The position numbers and the translations under genes were made by a program. From Anaerolineales bacterium (GTDB lineage Bacteria > Chloroflexota > Anaerolineae > Anaerolineales > Villigracilaceae): a stretch of DNA of 64,000 nucleotides. The notes under the pieces are model-generated. The model saw nothing but the letters and a program-made list of their open reading frames with translations, was not told the DNA's origin and made no database searches. Within the stretch, counting starts at the first letter, position 1. Each line of letters begins with the position of its first letter. The stretch covers positions 1 through 64,000 of the forward strand of contig JAFGMV010000063.1 in assembly GCA_016927315.1 (NCBI GenBank). The letters run 5' to 3'. This document shows positions 26,133-35,412 of the stretch, one piece after another.

Positions 26133-26908
26133 GCGTACCTGCCGGCCAGGTACAGACAGAAATCGAGTATGCTGCTGACCTGTTCCGAAAAGCCAGTCGG
26201 GTCGTTGTTTTAACAGGGGCAGGGATCTCAACACCATCCGGAATACCAGATTTTCGATCGGAAGGAACAGGGTTATGGGCCAGGGATGAGTCGCTGGAGG
26301 TTGCTTCCCTGACTGCTTTTCGTTATGCTCCAGAGCGTTTCTATGCATGGTTTCGCCCTCTGGCCGGTCAACTATTAGAAGCAGAACCTAACCAGGCTCA
26401 TCTTGCCCTGGCAGCGCTGGAAAAAGCCGGTTATCTCAAGACACTGATCACTCAAAATATCGATACTCTACATCACAAAGCGGGGTCTGAGAATGTGATT
26501 GAGATGCATGGGACACTGCGAACACTGAGTTGCACCCAGTGTTTCAGACAGTTTACGGCGGAACCATTTGTCAGGCCATTCGTTGAGAAGGGTGATCTGC
26601 CTGCCTGCTCTGATTGCGGCGGTGTACTGAAGCCGGATGTGATCCTGTTTGGAGAGCAGCTTCCGCAGACTGCCTGGTTGGAAGCGCTGCGCGCCAGCCG
26701 CAGCTGTGATCTGATGATGATAATTGGGTCTTCGCTGGAAGTATTACCGGTTGCGGGTTTACCGATGCAGGCGGTTGATCGCGGCGCCCACCTGATCGTT
26801 ATCAACAATACACCGACCTACATAGACGTGCGCGCCGACATCGTCATACTTGAGGATGCGGCGGAAATTGTTCCTGCTATCACTGAGAGTGTCTTGAATG
26901 GAAGATAG
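26129..26908 (+). CDS. Sir2-family NAD-dependent protein deacylase
   Basis: 259 aa. All family motifs are present: VVLTGAGISTPSGIPDFRS (NAD site), TQNIDTLHHKAG, catalytic His in EMHGTLRTLSC, zinc cysteines CTQC and CSDC, IGSSLEVLPVAGLP and the C-terminal 'LIVINNTPT'. It removes acyl groups from lysines using NAD. The start codon overlaps the preceding stop by 4 nt, and the kinase gene begins 11 nt inside its end, implying tight translational coupling within a phosphorelay operon. Confidence 0.94.
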   Translation: MSVPAGQVQTEIEYAADLFRKASRVVVLTGAGISTPSGIPDFRSEGTGLWARDESLEVASLTAFRYAPERFYAWFRPLAGQLLEAEPNQAHLALAALEKAGYLKTLITQNIDTLHHKAGSENVIEMHGTLRTLSCTQCFRQFTAEPFVRPFVEKGDLPACSDCGGVLKPDVILFGEQLPQTAWLEALRASRSCDLMMIIGSSLEVLPVAGLPMQAVDRGAHLIVINNTPTYIDVRADIVILEDAAEIVPAITESVLNGR

Positions 26909-28103
26909 TACAACCCCGATTAATATTCGCCTGGAAGGTTATCGCCGGTTGATCGATATCACGCGTGACCTGGCTTCAACCCTGGACTTGAACATACTGC
27001 TCGAGCGGATAGTGAACGCGGCTGCTTTTATTGCCAATGCTGAAGCGGCCTCAATCCTTTTATATGACAGCACATCACAGCAGCTGCATTTTCAGGTTGC
27101 AACCAATATGGACCAGCCTACCATGCGTGGGCTCACAGTGCCGCTCGCAGGAAGTATCGCAGGATGGATTGTTACCAACCGAAAAATCGTCCGTACAGCT
27201 GATGTCCACAAGGACCCGCGTCATTTTGGCGAAATAGGCCAGGCAACCAGTTTCCCGACTAAGTCGCTTCTGGGGGTTCCCCTTATTACCAAAGAGAAAG
27301 TGATTGGCGTCCTGGAGGTGATCAATAAAAAGGGCAAAGAATTCAGCGATACGGATGAAGATTTGCTGTGTGTATTGGGCGCCCAGGCTGCGGTTGCTAT
27401 TGAGAATGCCCGCCTGTTCCTGCAGTCTGACCTGATCTCAGAGTTGATCCACGAACTGCGTACGCCTCTGGCGGCGCTCAGCACGGCTACATACCTGCTG
27501 CTCAGGCCGGAACTGTCTCAAACCCAGCATGATCAGATTGTTAACAACATCCATAATGAAACATTACGGTTAAATTCCCTGGCATCTTCTTTCCTGGATC
27601 TGGCCCGTCTCGAGTCTGGCCGGGTCCGGTTTCGACCAAGTGAGTTCAATGTTGTCGAATTATTGAATGAGTGTATCGATATTATGAAGTCAAAGGCGGA
27701 ACAGGAGAAAATAACGATTTCGAAGAGCGGACCCGAACAGGAGTTCCTGCTGGAAGCCGATCGAGATAAGATCAAACAGGTTATCCTGAACCTGTTGAGC
27801 AATGCCATAAAATATAACCGTCCCAATGGATCCATCGAGATTTCGCTGAAATCTGCCAACAGCGACCTGGTGATGTTCTTTAAGGATTGCGGGATCGGTA
27901 TTCCTGAAGATGCCCTTCCTCACATGTTCGAAAAGTTTTATCGGGTTCGGGATTCGGAAGGGGTGGCCACGGGTACTGGGTTGGGACTGTCAATTTGCAA
28001 ACAAATTGTGATCGGCCATGGGGGGAGTATTGATGTGGAGAGTCAAGTTGGCAAGGGGACTACCTTCCAGGTCAGTTTACCCAGAAAGGCAAGAAAACAA
28101 TAA
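26898..28103 (+). CDS. GAF-domain sensor histidine kinase
   Basis: 401 aa, no membrane segment, so a cytosolic sensor. GAF domain about 20-170 ('DLNILLERIVNAAAFIANAEAAS', 'SLLGVPLITKEKVIGVLEVINK'), then a short linker. DHp helix with the phosphorylated His in LIHELRTPLAALS (about residue 190), and a HATPase with N-box NLLSNAIKYN, DCGIGIPEDALPHMFEKFYR and GTGLGLSICKQIV. It likely phosphorylates the receiver encoded two genes upstream. It overlaps the Sir2 gene by 11 nt. Confidence 0.93.
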   Translation: MEDSTTPINIRLEGYRRLIDITRDLASTLDLNILLERIVNAAAFIANAEAASILLYDSTSQQLHFQVATNMDQPTMRGLTVPLAGSIAGWIVTNRKIVRTADVHKDPRHFGEIGQATSFPTKSLLGVPLITKEKVIGVLEVINKKGKEFSDTDEDLLCVLGAQAAVAIENARLFLQSDLISELIHELRTPLAALSTATYLLLRPELSQTQHDQIVNNIHNETLRLNSLASSFLDLARLESGRVRFRPSEFNVVELLNECIDIMKSKAEQEKITISKSGPEQEFLLEADRDKIKQVILNLLSNAIKYNRPNGSIEISLKSANSDLVMFFKDCGIGIPEDALPHMFEKFYRVRDSEGVATGTGLGLSICKQIVIGHGGSIDVESQVGKGTTFQVSLPRKARKQ

Positions 28104-28168
28104 CAGGCTGGACGGTTTTTACACCTGTCCGGGTCAAGAGAGGCGACAACTTCTTCACGCGGGGGTGA

Positions 28169-29119
28169 TTAAACGCTTACCAAAACTTTGCATATCCCCC
28201 GTTCGGCCGCTTTTTTAAAGGCAGCCAGGCCATCCTCAAGCCTGAATTCGGCAGAGATCAATCCAGTTGGATCCACTTTTCTGGTTTCCAGCAATTGCAG
28301 CGCCGGGCCGAAAGGACCGCAGCGTGAGCCGATGACGGTGATCTCATCGACGACAAATGACGATAAATTCAGGGTTGTGTCACCGGCATAGGTGGATTTC
28401 AGCACCAATATGCCGCGTGGACGCAGCGCCTTGCGAGCCAGTTCCAGGCCGGAAGTCGATCCGGTGGCCTCCACTACGAAATCCCAGCTCCAAGGCTGGA
28501 TATCTTTTTCTGATATAAGCCGGATCTTGTGTTTGGAAAGCAGCTCTTTTTGGTGATCATGGCGAGCGATGACTGCCAGCCTGCAGCCGGTTAAAGCCAG
28601 GGTTTGGGCAATGAGCTGGCCTAATCTCCCGGCCCCGATCAAGAGCACCCGATCTGCAGCCCGGATTTGCACCTGTTGGGTGATTTCAAGTGCGGCTGCC
28701 AGCGGCTCAGTAAAGACTGCTGCTTCGTTTGACACGGTTTCTGGAATGGGATGCAGGTTTTCCAGAGGCAGGGTTGTGAATTCGGCCAGGGTTCCGTGGC
28801 GGTTTTTAATTCCCAGGACCGACCTGTTTTCGCAGTGCGTTGGACGTCCGCTGCGGCATTGTTCACATTGATGGCAGACAACATTGATTTCACCCACGAC
28901 TCGTTTGCCAATCCACTCCTGTTCCGGCGCTTCGACCACTTCTCCCACAAATTCATGGCCGGGAATGCCCGTAAACGGGTAATATCCTTTCACCATTTCC
29001 AGATCGGTGCCGCATAATCCGGTATGGACTATACGGATCAGGGCCTCGTTAGGCTGATTGGGTCGGGGAATATCAGACTTGAAAGATAAAGCATTGTTCT
29101 CCAACCACAGGGCTTTCAT
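28169..29119 (-). CDS. Zinc-dependent medium-chain dehydrogenase
   Basis: 316 aa, slightly short for the family (about 340). GroES-like part with catalytic Zn ligand Cys in LCGTDLEM, GHEFVGEVVE, and the structural Zn loop CHQCEQCRSGRPTHC; Rossmann part with VLLIGAGRLGQLIAQ. It resembles threonine/alcohol/sorbitol dehydrogenases; the substrate is not assignable. Its ATG overlaps the stop of the diguanylate cyclase gene by 4 nt, so both are translated from one mRNA. Confidence 0.88.
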   Translation of the reverse strand: MKALWLENNALSFKSDIPRPNQPNEALIRIVHTGLCGTDLEMVKGYYPFTGIPGHEFVGEVVEAPEQEWIGKRVVGEINVVCHQCEQCRSGRPTHCENRSVLGIKNRHGTLAEFTTLPLENLHPIPETVSNEAAVFTEPLAAALEITQQVQIRAADRVLLIGAGRLGQLIAQTLALTGCRLAVIARHDHQKELLSKHKIRLISEKDIQPWSWDFVVEATGSTSGLELARKALRPRGILVLKSTYAGDTTLNLSSFVVDEITVIGSRCGPFGPALQLLETRKVDPTGLISAEFRLEDGLAAFKKAAERGICKVLVSV

Positions 29120-30120
29120 CGGTGCGTTTTCTGGATTTCATCAAGGGCAGCCCACTGGTCACGACCATTATTCTTGGCCTGGTAAAGTGCAGTGTCCGCA
29201 CGTTGGAGCAGGTCTTGCCAATGATCCTGGCCAATCCTAAATTGGGCTACTCCAATGCTGATGGTGAGTTTCACAACCTGCTGGTTGGTTTTGATTTCAG
29301 TGTTTCGGACGATCTTGCAAAGGCGAGCGGCCTGTTTGCCGGCTTCGTCGATTTTTGAGTTCGGCAGGATCAGGAGAAACTCTTCCCCGCCGTAGCGTCC
29401 CACGAAATCGGGGTGGCGAACGTTCTCCCGCAGCAGGTTTGCTAATATCCGCAGGACTTCATCTCCGACCGCGTGTCCAAAAGTATCGTTGACCTTTTTA
29501 AAATGATCGATGTCCAACATCGAAACTGTAAGTGGAGAATTGTATCGTTCGGCGTGATTTACTTCACGCTGCAGGTCACCAAGTATCTGTTTGCGGTTTG
29601 GTAAGAAAGTCAGCGGGTCAGTGTGGGAAACTTCTTCGGCCTGGGCAATCACAGCCTGTAATTCTTTTTGTTTGCGGTCCAGAACCTGTTTGGCGATTTC
29701 TAGCTCATGGGTGCTTTTTTCCAGCGCTTTCATGAGAGCTCCGTTTTCCAACATGGTGTGGATCTCTTTAACCGCAGGTTCGCCAAAGAACAAGAGGCGG
29801 TTGCCCGGTGCCGGGGTCAGAAAACAATTAAAGCGAAGCGAATTTCTTTCCGCGCCTACGACAAACTCTAAACTTGCTTTCTTTACATCCTGTTTTTCAA
29901 GGGTTTCTTTTACAAGCTTCCTGAAAAGGGCATGGCTTTCTGGCGCGAGCAGTTCGACAAAGGCGGCGCCTTTGATTGAAGCAGCATCACCCAGCGCCTG
30001 TGCAACCGGGTTGCTGCTTTCCAGGTGACCTTCTCTATTGATCAGAGCAACAAAAGTAAATGTATTCTCTAAAAAAGTCTGTACCCCAAACTCTGCAACA
30101 AGAGCAATCAATTCATCCAT
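29116..30120 (-). CDS. Diguanylate cyclase with PAS-like sensor
   Basis: 334 aa. N-terminal PAS-like domain (about 10-115, 'FTFVALINREGHLESSNPVAQAL'), a coiled coil (about 130-165), and a GGDEF domain from about 170: 'DPLTFLPNRKQILGDL', 'MLDIDHFKKVNDTFGHAVGDEVL', RYGGEEFLLI. The active-site motif is GGEEF, and an RxxD inhibitory site (RHPD) stands five residues before it. It should make c-di-GMP with product feedback. It is in an operon mutL-EamA-this gene-dehydrogenase. Confidence 0.92.
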   Translation of the reverse strand: MDELIALVAEFGVQTFLENTFTFVALINREGHLESSNPVAQALGDAASIKGAAFVELLAPESHALFRKLVKETLEKQDVKKASLEFVVGAERNSLRFNCFLTPAPGNRLLFFGEPAVKEIHTMLENGALMKALEKSTHELEIAKQVLDRKQKELQAVIAQAEEVSHTDPLTFLPNRKQILGDLQREVNHAERYNSPLTVSMLDIDHFKKVNDTFGHAVGDEVLRILANLLRENVRHPDFVGRYGGEEFLLILPNSKIDEAGKQAARLCKIVRNTEIKTNQQVVKLTISIGVAQFRIGQDHWQDLLQRADTALYQAKNNGRDQWAALDEIQKTHR

Positions 30121-30153
30121 ACCGATACGATTTCCTCAGTGGTGGTATTCTTT

Positions 30154-30564
30154 TTATGTCGATAACAAGATAATTGCAAGGAGGGCGAAACCGATTCCAA
30201 TAAGTTGTTTCATGGTTAATGGTTCCTGCAAGAAAAGGAATCCGAGCAAAAGAGTGACAAGCGGGTAAAGAGCTGTCACGGTAACGACAACACTGCTGCG
30301 CCCGCGTGATACCGCAAAAAAGAACAGAATAGTGCCAATCCCTACTACAATACCAGCCAGGGTTGCAAAAAGCATACCCTGTGGATGGCCAGTGGGTCGA
30401 AAGCGCAGCAGGGAGATCGTTACGATGCCTACTAACAGCATACCAGAGATCTCAAAAATGTAAGCATCCATTGGGGGGATATAGTTTGTCGCCAGTTTCG
30501 CAAAGAAACCCCATAATCCCCACATCACCATCGCGATACCTGTGAATAAAAACCACTGGCTCAC
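30154..30564 (-). CDS. Single-domain EamA/DMT-type membrane protein
   Basis: 136 aa, four or five hydrophobic segments and one EamA unit; most DMT transporters have two such units in about 300 aa. 'MWGLWGFFAKLATNYIPPMDA' and 'ALYPLVTLLLGFLFLQEPLTMKQLIGIGFALLAI' are typical. Such half-size proteins work as dimers. It begins 5 nt after the mutL stop. Confidence 0.85.
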   Translation of the reverse strand: MSQWFLFTGIAMVMWGLWGFFAKLATNYIPPMDAYIFEISGMLLVGIVTISLLRFRPTGHPQGMLFATLAGIVVGIGTILFFFAVSRGRSSVVVTVTALYPLVTLLLGFLFLQEPLTMKQLIGIGFALLAIILLST

Positions 30565-30569
30565 AGGGG

Positions 30570-32306
30570 TTATCTGGCTCCGCGTCGGCCGAACTGTCTT
30601 TCAAGCATGTCGACTGAAAGATGGATCATGGTAGGCCGTCCATGCGGACAGGTGCGCGGGGAATCACAGTTTTCCAGGTCGGTCAGCAGGGCGCTTTGTT
30701 CTTCATGGGTAAGGGTCTGCCCGGCTTTTACTGCCAGGCGTTTACAGACCCTCCCGGCGATACGAGTTTCGATCTCTTCTTGCAGGGGTGTTTCGTCTTC
30801 TTCGAAATCCTCGACAAGGGCGCGTAGTGCGGTTTCCGGATTAGCGCCGCCAAATAATGCCGGCATGGACCGCACCTGGAATGTATTGGGACCGAAGGTT
30901 TCTATTTCAAAACCAAAGGTTTGTAATACAGGCAGTTGTTCTTCCAGAAGCGTTGATTGGCCTGGGGATACCTGCACCGCGATTGGGGAGAGCAGAGCCT
31001 GGGAAGGGATGTTCTTCATTTCGAATTGGGCCAACAGCTTTTCGAACAGAACCCGTTCGTGTGCGGCGTGCTGGTCTATCAGGTATAGTCCGTCTGGGCC
31101 TTCAGCAACCAGATAGGCGGCGCCAATCTGTCCGATCAGGCGCAGGAGCGGTATATTCGAGATGGAGGATTGCGCCGGTGTTGTGATGGCTTGGGTGGTA
31201 TCCGGGATAGCGGCTTCCTGTTTGGGAAGAAGGTCAGTTTCCCTGTCCAATGACCAATCCAGGTTTTCCTGGGGACTGTGACCTCCCCAGAATTGCCGGG
31301 AAGGCAGGGAAGGGACCGGGGAATAGGCCAGCAGCGCCCTGCGCGCGGCCCGCTGGACAAAGCTGAAAATCCGGTCTTGCCCACGAAAGCGCACTTCAGC
31401 TTTGGCAGGATGTACATTTACATCCACATCTTCCGGATCCATTTCCAGGAAGAGGGCTGCGATCGGATACCGTCCGACCATCAACATCGTATGGTATGCC
31501 TGGATGAGCGCCGTTCTTAGTGCGACATCCTGAACCCAACGCCCGTTAATGAAAAAAGTGATTTCGCGGCGATTGGAGCGCGTCACTGCTAACGGGCTGA
31601 TAAAGCCGGTCAATTTGAGCATATCTTCTTCAGCCAGGACTTCCAGCATCTGTTTGCCGATATCGATCCCATACAGCGTGGCGAGTATTGCCCGCTGATC
31701 GTTATCTCCTGCGGTTTGCAAAAATACCTTATGGCCATCCGTTAACTTAAACCGAACCTTTGGATAAGCCATTGCATATCGGGTCAGCAGATCATCTATG
31801 GTTCTTTTTTCTGTCGTATCTGTTTTTAGGAATTTTAGACGGGCTGGAACATTGTAAAAAAGGTTTTCCACGCGAACGACGGTTCCCACCGGAATACCGA
31901 TTGGTTTACTTTTACCGATGTTGCCGCCCTCAACCTGTAAGGTTACACCGTTTTGCTCTTCAGCATGCCGGGACGTAATCGTCAGACGAGACACCGATCC
32001 AATAGATGACAAGGCCTCTCCCCGGAATCCAAGGGTTGAGATGTGGAAGAGGTCGGCGGCGTGCAACAGTTTCGAAGTCGCATGGCGTGACACAGCCAGG
32101 GGTAATTCGGTTGACCGGATACCTTCCCCATCATCAGCCACCTCGATCAAGGTTCGTCCAGCCTCCTGGATTGTGACAACAATGCTCGCGGCGGCGGCAT
32201 CCAGCGCATTCTCGACCAATTCCTTGACGACAGAAGCTGGACGCTCGATCACTTCACCGGCTGCAATCTGGGAAGCAACTTCGGGCGTCAGGAGTTTGAT
32301 TGGCAT
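30570..32306 (-). CDS. mutL: DNA mismatch repair protein MutL
   Basis: 578 aa. GHKL ATPase: IAAGEVIERPASVVKELVENALDA, 'DDGEGI', 'TLGFRGEALSSI'. The C-terminal domain carries the endonuclease motif DQHAAHERVLFE (DQHA-x2-E-x4-E), a CPHGRPT motif and a conserved dimerisation region, so this MutL should nick DNA, as in organisms without MutH. The start at 32306 (MPIKLLTPEVASQIAAGEV) is the family N-terminus. No ribosome binding site is seen; the -10 box is 6 nt upstream, implying a leaderless message. mutS is not in the window. Confidence 0.95.
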   Translation of the reverse strand: MPIKLLTPEVASQIAAGEVIERPASVVKELVENALDAAAASIVVTIQEAGRTLIEVADDGEGIRSTELPLAVSRHATSKLLHAADLFHISTLGFRGEALSSIGSVSRLTITSRHAEEQNGVTLQVEGGNIGKSKPIGIPVGTVVRVENLFYNVPARLKFLKTDTTEKRTIDDLLTRYAMAYPKVRFKLTDGHKVFLQTAGDNDQRAILATLYGIDIGKQMLEVLAEEDMLKLTGFISPLAVTRSNRREITFFINGRWVQDVALRTALIQAYHTMLMVGRYPIAALFLEMDPEDVDVNVHPAKAEVRFRGQDRIFSFVQRAARRALLAYSPVPSLPSRQFWGGHSPQENLDWSLDRETDLLPKQEAAIPDTTQAITTPAQSSISNIPLLRLIGQIGAAYLVAEGPDGLYLIDQHAAHERVLFEKLLAQFEMKNIPSQALLSPIAVQVSPGQSTLLEEQLPVLQTFGFEIETFGPNTFQVRSMPALFGGANPETALRALVEDFEEDETPLQEEIETRIAGRVCKRLAVKAGQTLTHEEQSALLTDLENCDSPRTCPHGRPTMIHLSVDMLERQFGRRGAR

Positions 32307-32312
32307 GAAGAT

Positions 32313-32320
32313 ATTATAAT
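32313..32320. promoter_or_regulatory. Palindromic -10 box shared by mutL and the divergent HAD gene
   Basis: ATTATAAT (32313-32320) is its own reverse complement, so it holds a TATAAT for each strand. Plus strand: hexamer 32315-32320, ATG 5 nt later (32326). Minus strand: hexamer 32318-32313, ATG 6 nt later (32306). Both predicted start points fall on the start codons. No good -35 is seen on either side. Confidence 0.6.
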
Positions 32321-32325
32321 GTAGT

Positions 32326-32967
32326 ATGCTTTTTACAACGGTTTTCTTTGATCTGGATGATACGCTGTACCCGAATTCTTCTGGCCTGTGGTCAGCAATC
32401 AAGACACGAATTGGCAGCTATATGCATGAACTCCTGGGGATTCCTGCACAAGATATTCCAATATTGAGAGAACAGTATTTCAGAAAATATGGAACAACCT
32501 TGCGTGGTCTGGAAGCCAATTACTCGATTGACAGGAAAGAATACCTGGCTTATGTGCATGATCTTCCGTTAGCTGAATATATTGGACCTGATGTTGAACA
32601 GCGTGCAGTCATCCGTTCAATTCCTGCACGTAAGTTGATCTTTACCAATGCAGATGCAGCCCATGCTCAACGGGTGTTGTCGGTTTTACGGCTTGAAGAT
32701 TGTTTTGAAGCGATCGTCGATATCAATGCGATGATGCCTTTTTGCAAACCCCAGAGAGAAACCTTCAATATTGCTCTGGAAACCGCCGGGGAAGTGACCG
32801 CTGATCACTGTGCCCTGGTTGATGACCTGCAGCATACCACCCGGGCAGCCCTGGAGTATGGTTTTTTCAGTATTTTGTTTGGAGGGCAGGAGATGTCGGA
32901 CAATGCCAATGCCGTATTGAAGCGCTGGCCTGATCTACCCGGGTTGCTGGAAGGGAAGGCCCTATGA
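32326..32967 (+). CDS. HAD-family phosphatase (pyrimidine 5'-nucleotidase type)
   Basis: 213 aa. HAD motif I FFDLDDTLYP (Asp9, Asp11), motif II 'LIFTNADAAHAQRVL', motif III Lys in CKPQRETF and motif IV LVDDLQHT. The wording matches the SDT1/PpnN-like pyrimidine 5'-nucleotidase branch (DDTLYP...SGLW). It dephosphorylates nucleoside or sugar monophosphates. Shared promoter with mutL. Its stop overlaps the next start (ATGA). Confidence 0.88.
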   Translation: MLFTTVFFDLDDTLYPNSSGLWSAIKTRIGSYMHELLGIPAQDIPILREQYFRKYGTTLRGLEANYSIDRKEYLAYVHDLPLAEYIGPDVEQRAVIRSIPARKLIFTNADAAHAQRVLSVLRLEDCFEAIVDINAMMPFCKPQRETFNIALETAGEVTADHCALVDDLQHTTRAALEYGFFSILFGGQEMSDNANAVLKRWPDLPGLLEGKAL

Positions 32968-33212
32968 ATAATGGGAATGGTTACCTGGTGGCTGGATTGG
33001 TCATTGGAATCTTCCTGCTTTCCAACCTGTTGGCATTCCTGGCTGCTCGGGGTTTACGCGGCAAGCGCCTGGAATGGTTTAATCGAATGGGGGAGGGTAT
33101 CCGCCAACCGTTCAAGGCTGAGGATCAATTCCTGGACGAACTTTCACAGCGGGTCAACGATTTACAGGGAGAAAAGGGTAGTTCACACCAGGAACCGGGA
33201 AGTCCGATTTAA
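32964..33212 (+). CDS. Small single-pass membrane protein
   Basis: 82 aa: one N-terminal hydrophobic helix (about 7-28, YLVAGLVIGIFLLSNLLAFLA) followed by a basic stretch (RGLRGKRLEW) and a charged cytoplasmic tail. The start overlaps the HAD stop by 4 nt. No family is recognised; size and shape recall small scaffold or regulatory membrane proteins. Confidence 0.6.
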   Translation: MNNGNGYLVAGLVIGIFLLSNLLAFLAARGLRGKRLEWFNRMGEGIRQPFKAEDQFLDELSQRVNDLQGEKGSSHQEPGSPI

Positions 33213-33342
33213 TCTGGTTCACTTAAAACTCATATGATCTTCATATATTTGAAAGGTATGATCTCATTATTCTCTAATCAGCACGTGGTATGTTATTATC
33301 CATGCTGGATACTTACTTCTTTTGTGTCCACAGGAGGTTTCT

Positions 33343-34608
33343 GTGAATAAAGCTTTACGGATAGCCATAACCGGATGTCTGTCAATGTTTTTGTTTGTAA
33401 CCGCATATGCGGGTGGGTTTGCCACCAGGCACTTTTTGCCTGTGGAAGAGTTTTTGCCGGAGCCTGAATTTACAGTTATTCCGGTGCCTACGGTTCCCGA
33501 AGAAGCCAATGTCGCTACTCCGGATGATTTGGAACAACTCTATGAACCGTTCTGGCAGACCCGGGAACTTGTTCACCAGTACTATGTCGACCAGCCAGTG
33601 GATGACGAACTGCTGATGCGCGGCGCCATCCGGGGAATGCTGGAAGCTTTGGGTGATGAGCATACCTCTTATATGGATCCCCAGGAATTCAAAGATGCCA
33701 ATGATAGTCTGGCCGGAGAGTATGAAGGGATTGGCGCATATGTGGATACGTCGACAGACTACCTGACCATTATCAGCCCAATGCCCGGTTCCCCGGCAGA
33801 AATCGCCGGGATAAAACCTGGCGACCAGGTGATAGCGATTGATGGAGAAGATATGACTGGTATTGACGGTGAATTGGTCAGGCTGAAGGTGCTGGGGCCT
33901 GCAGGCTCAAAGGTTACACTGACTGTCTTAAGGGATGGAGAATCGGAACCAGTTGACATCGTAGTAATGCGTGATGTGATTACGATCAAAAATGTTACCG
34001 GTGAAATCCTGGACAATGACATTGCCTATATCCAACTGGCGTCTTTTGGCGATACAACCACGCAAGAATTACGGGCTACTTTAAAGGAATTGTTGTCTCA
34101 AAATCCCCGAGGGTTGATCCTGGATCTGCGAAACAATGGCGGCGGGTACCTGATCACGGCAATTGAAGTCTCATCCCAGTTTATCGATGATGGTGTTATC
34201 CTGTATGAACAATATGGGGATGGCACGCGTACGGACTATAATGCATTGGGCAGAGGTATGGCGACAGAGATACCCATGGTGGTATTGATCAATTCGTTCT
34301 CTGCTTCGGCTTCTGAGATAGTGGCCGGTGCGATCCAGGATTATGATCGGGGCCTTTTGGTGGGAGAAACTTCGTATGGGAAAGGTTCGGTTCAGAATTG
34401 GATCCCACTGCCCAATGATCAGGGCGCCGCTCGTATCACGATTGCCAAATGGGTGACACCCAATGGCAGGGCTATCAACGGCGAAGGTTTGACGCCAGAT
34501 GTGGCTGTCGAAATAACCGAAGAGGATTTCCTGGCTGGAGAAGATCCACAATTAGATAGGGCTATCGAAGTCCTGTTTGAGGCCATTGGTGAAACAGTAA
34601 CAGACTAA
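33343..34608 (+). CDS. S41-family carboxy-terminal processing protease
   Basis: 421 aa. N-terminal membrane anchor (about 5-25). S41 N-terminal bundle 'EPFWQTRELVHQYYVDQPVDD', PDZ domain about 105-185 ('GIGAYVDTSTDYLTIISPMPGSPAEIAGIKPGDQVIAIDG'), protease core with catalytic Ser in INSFSASASEIVAGAIQD and Lys in GETSYGKGSVQ. CtpA-type enzymes trim or degrade proteins at the cell envelope. GTG 33343 is chosen since AGGAGG is 5 nt upstream; an ATG 21 nt earlier lacks one. Confidence 0.93.
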   Translation: MNKALRIAITGCLSMFLFVTAYAGGFATRHFLPVEEFLPEPEFTVIPVPTVPEEANVATPDDLEQLYEPFWQTRELVHQYYVDQPVDDELLMRGAIRGMLEALGDEHTSYMDPQEFKDANDSLAGEYEGIGAYVDTSTDYLTIISPMPGSPAEIAGIKPGDQVIAIDGEDMTGIDGELVRLKVLGPAGSKVTLTVLRDGESEPVDIVVMRDVITIKNVTGEILDNDIAYIQLASFGDTTTQELRATLKELLSQNPRGLILDLRNNGGGYLITAIEVSSQFIDDGVILYEQYGDGTRTDYNALGRGMATEIPMVVLINSFSASASEIVAGAIQDYDRGLLVGETSYGKGSVQNWIPLPNDQGAARITIAKWVTPNGRAINGEGLTPDVAVEITEEDFLAGEDPQLDRAIEVLFEAIGETVTD

Positions 34609-34634
34609 TTTAGTTAGGGACTGGAGGTACGAAT

Positions 34635-35330
34635 ATGTTTTTCCCTTATTTCAATGTCAATTACATGATCTTTATGATCCCGGCTTTCATCCTGATGCTG
34701 TTGACATCCTGGTATGTCAAGGCGGCGTATACGAAATGGAGCCAGGTTCCAGCCCGCAGCCGCCAGACTGGACTGGAGGCTGCCCGGCGACTGATCAATT
34801 CTGGCGGGCTGTATGATGTCAAGATTGAAGGCGTTAGCGGAAAAATGAGTGATCATTATGATCCGCGTACCAAGACGCTGCGCCTTTCCCAGAGTGTTGC
34901 TCAGAGCGCCTCGGTGGCCTCACTGGCAATTGCGGCTCATGAACTTGGGCATGCCATTCAGGATAAGGAAGATTATCTACCGCTGCGCTTCCGCGGCGCC
35001 CTGGTACCAATGGTCAATATCGGTTCAACCATGGGTTGGATTTTCATTATGATAGGTCTGCTGCTTAACTGGATGAATCTGGCCTGGATCGGTGTGGTTG
35101 CCTTCTCTGCGGGCGCTTTTTTTGCGCTGGTGACTATTCCGGTGGAGTTGAATGCTTCTGCCCGTGCAAAAAAGCTCTTAGCCGATTCCGGATTGATCGT
35201 TGGGCGAGATGAGCAGCGTGGCGTCAATCATGTCCTCAACGCGGCTGCACTGACTTATGTCGCGGCCTTGGTCACTGCGGTGCTGCAGGTGTTATATTTT
35301 ATTTCACTGCTGACCGGCCGCAGACGCTGA
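34635..35330 (+). CDS. Membrane zinc metallopeptidase (YugP type)
   Basis: 231 aa. Zinc motif HELGH in IAAHELGHAIQ (about 101-111), with the third ligand likely in 'VELNASARAKKLL'. An N-terminal helix and two or three C-terminal helices place the active site at the membrane. This matches the Zn_peptidase_2/YugP family, of unknown substrate. Good RBS (GGAGG) 9 nt upstream; 26 nt after the S41 gene. Confidence 0.9.
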   Translation: MFFPYFNVNYMIFMIPAFILMLLTSWYVKAAYTKWSQVPARSRQTGLEAARRLINSGGLYDVKIEGVSGKMSDHYDPRTKTLRLSQSVAQSASVASLAIAAHELGHAIQDKEDYLPLRFRGALVPMVNIGSTMGWIFIMIGLLLNWMNLAWIGVVAFSAGAFFALVTIPVELNASARAKKLLADSGLIVGRDEQRGVNHVLNAAALTYVAALVTAVLQVLYFISLLTGRRR

Positions 35331-35379
35331 ATGACATTGCCGGGGCGTTAACGATATAAGCTCAGGAGATATTTGAACT

Positions 35380-35412
35380 GGTGGCTTGCTGAAAGTAAGC
35401 CGCCATATTTTT
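35380..35412 (+). terminator. Terminator after the zinc peptidase gene
   Basis: GGTGGCTT (35380-35387) and AAGCCGCC (35397-35404) pair with one wobble and are followed by ATATTTTT. The remaining 35413-35739 holds a fragment of the common CCCTCTCCCGGTGGGAGA-type intergenic repeat (about 35629-35665) and no gene. Confidence 0.65.
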
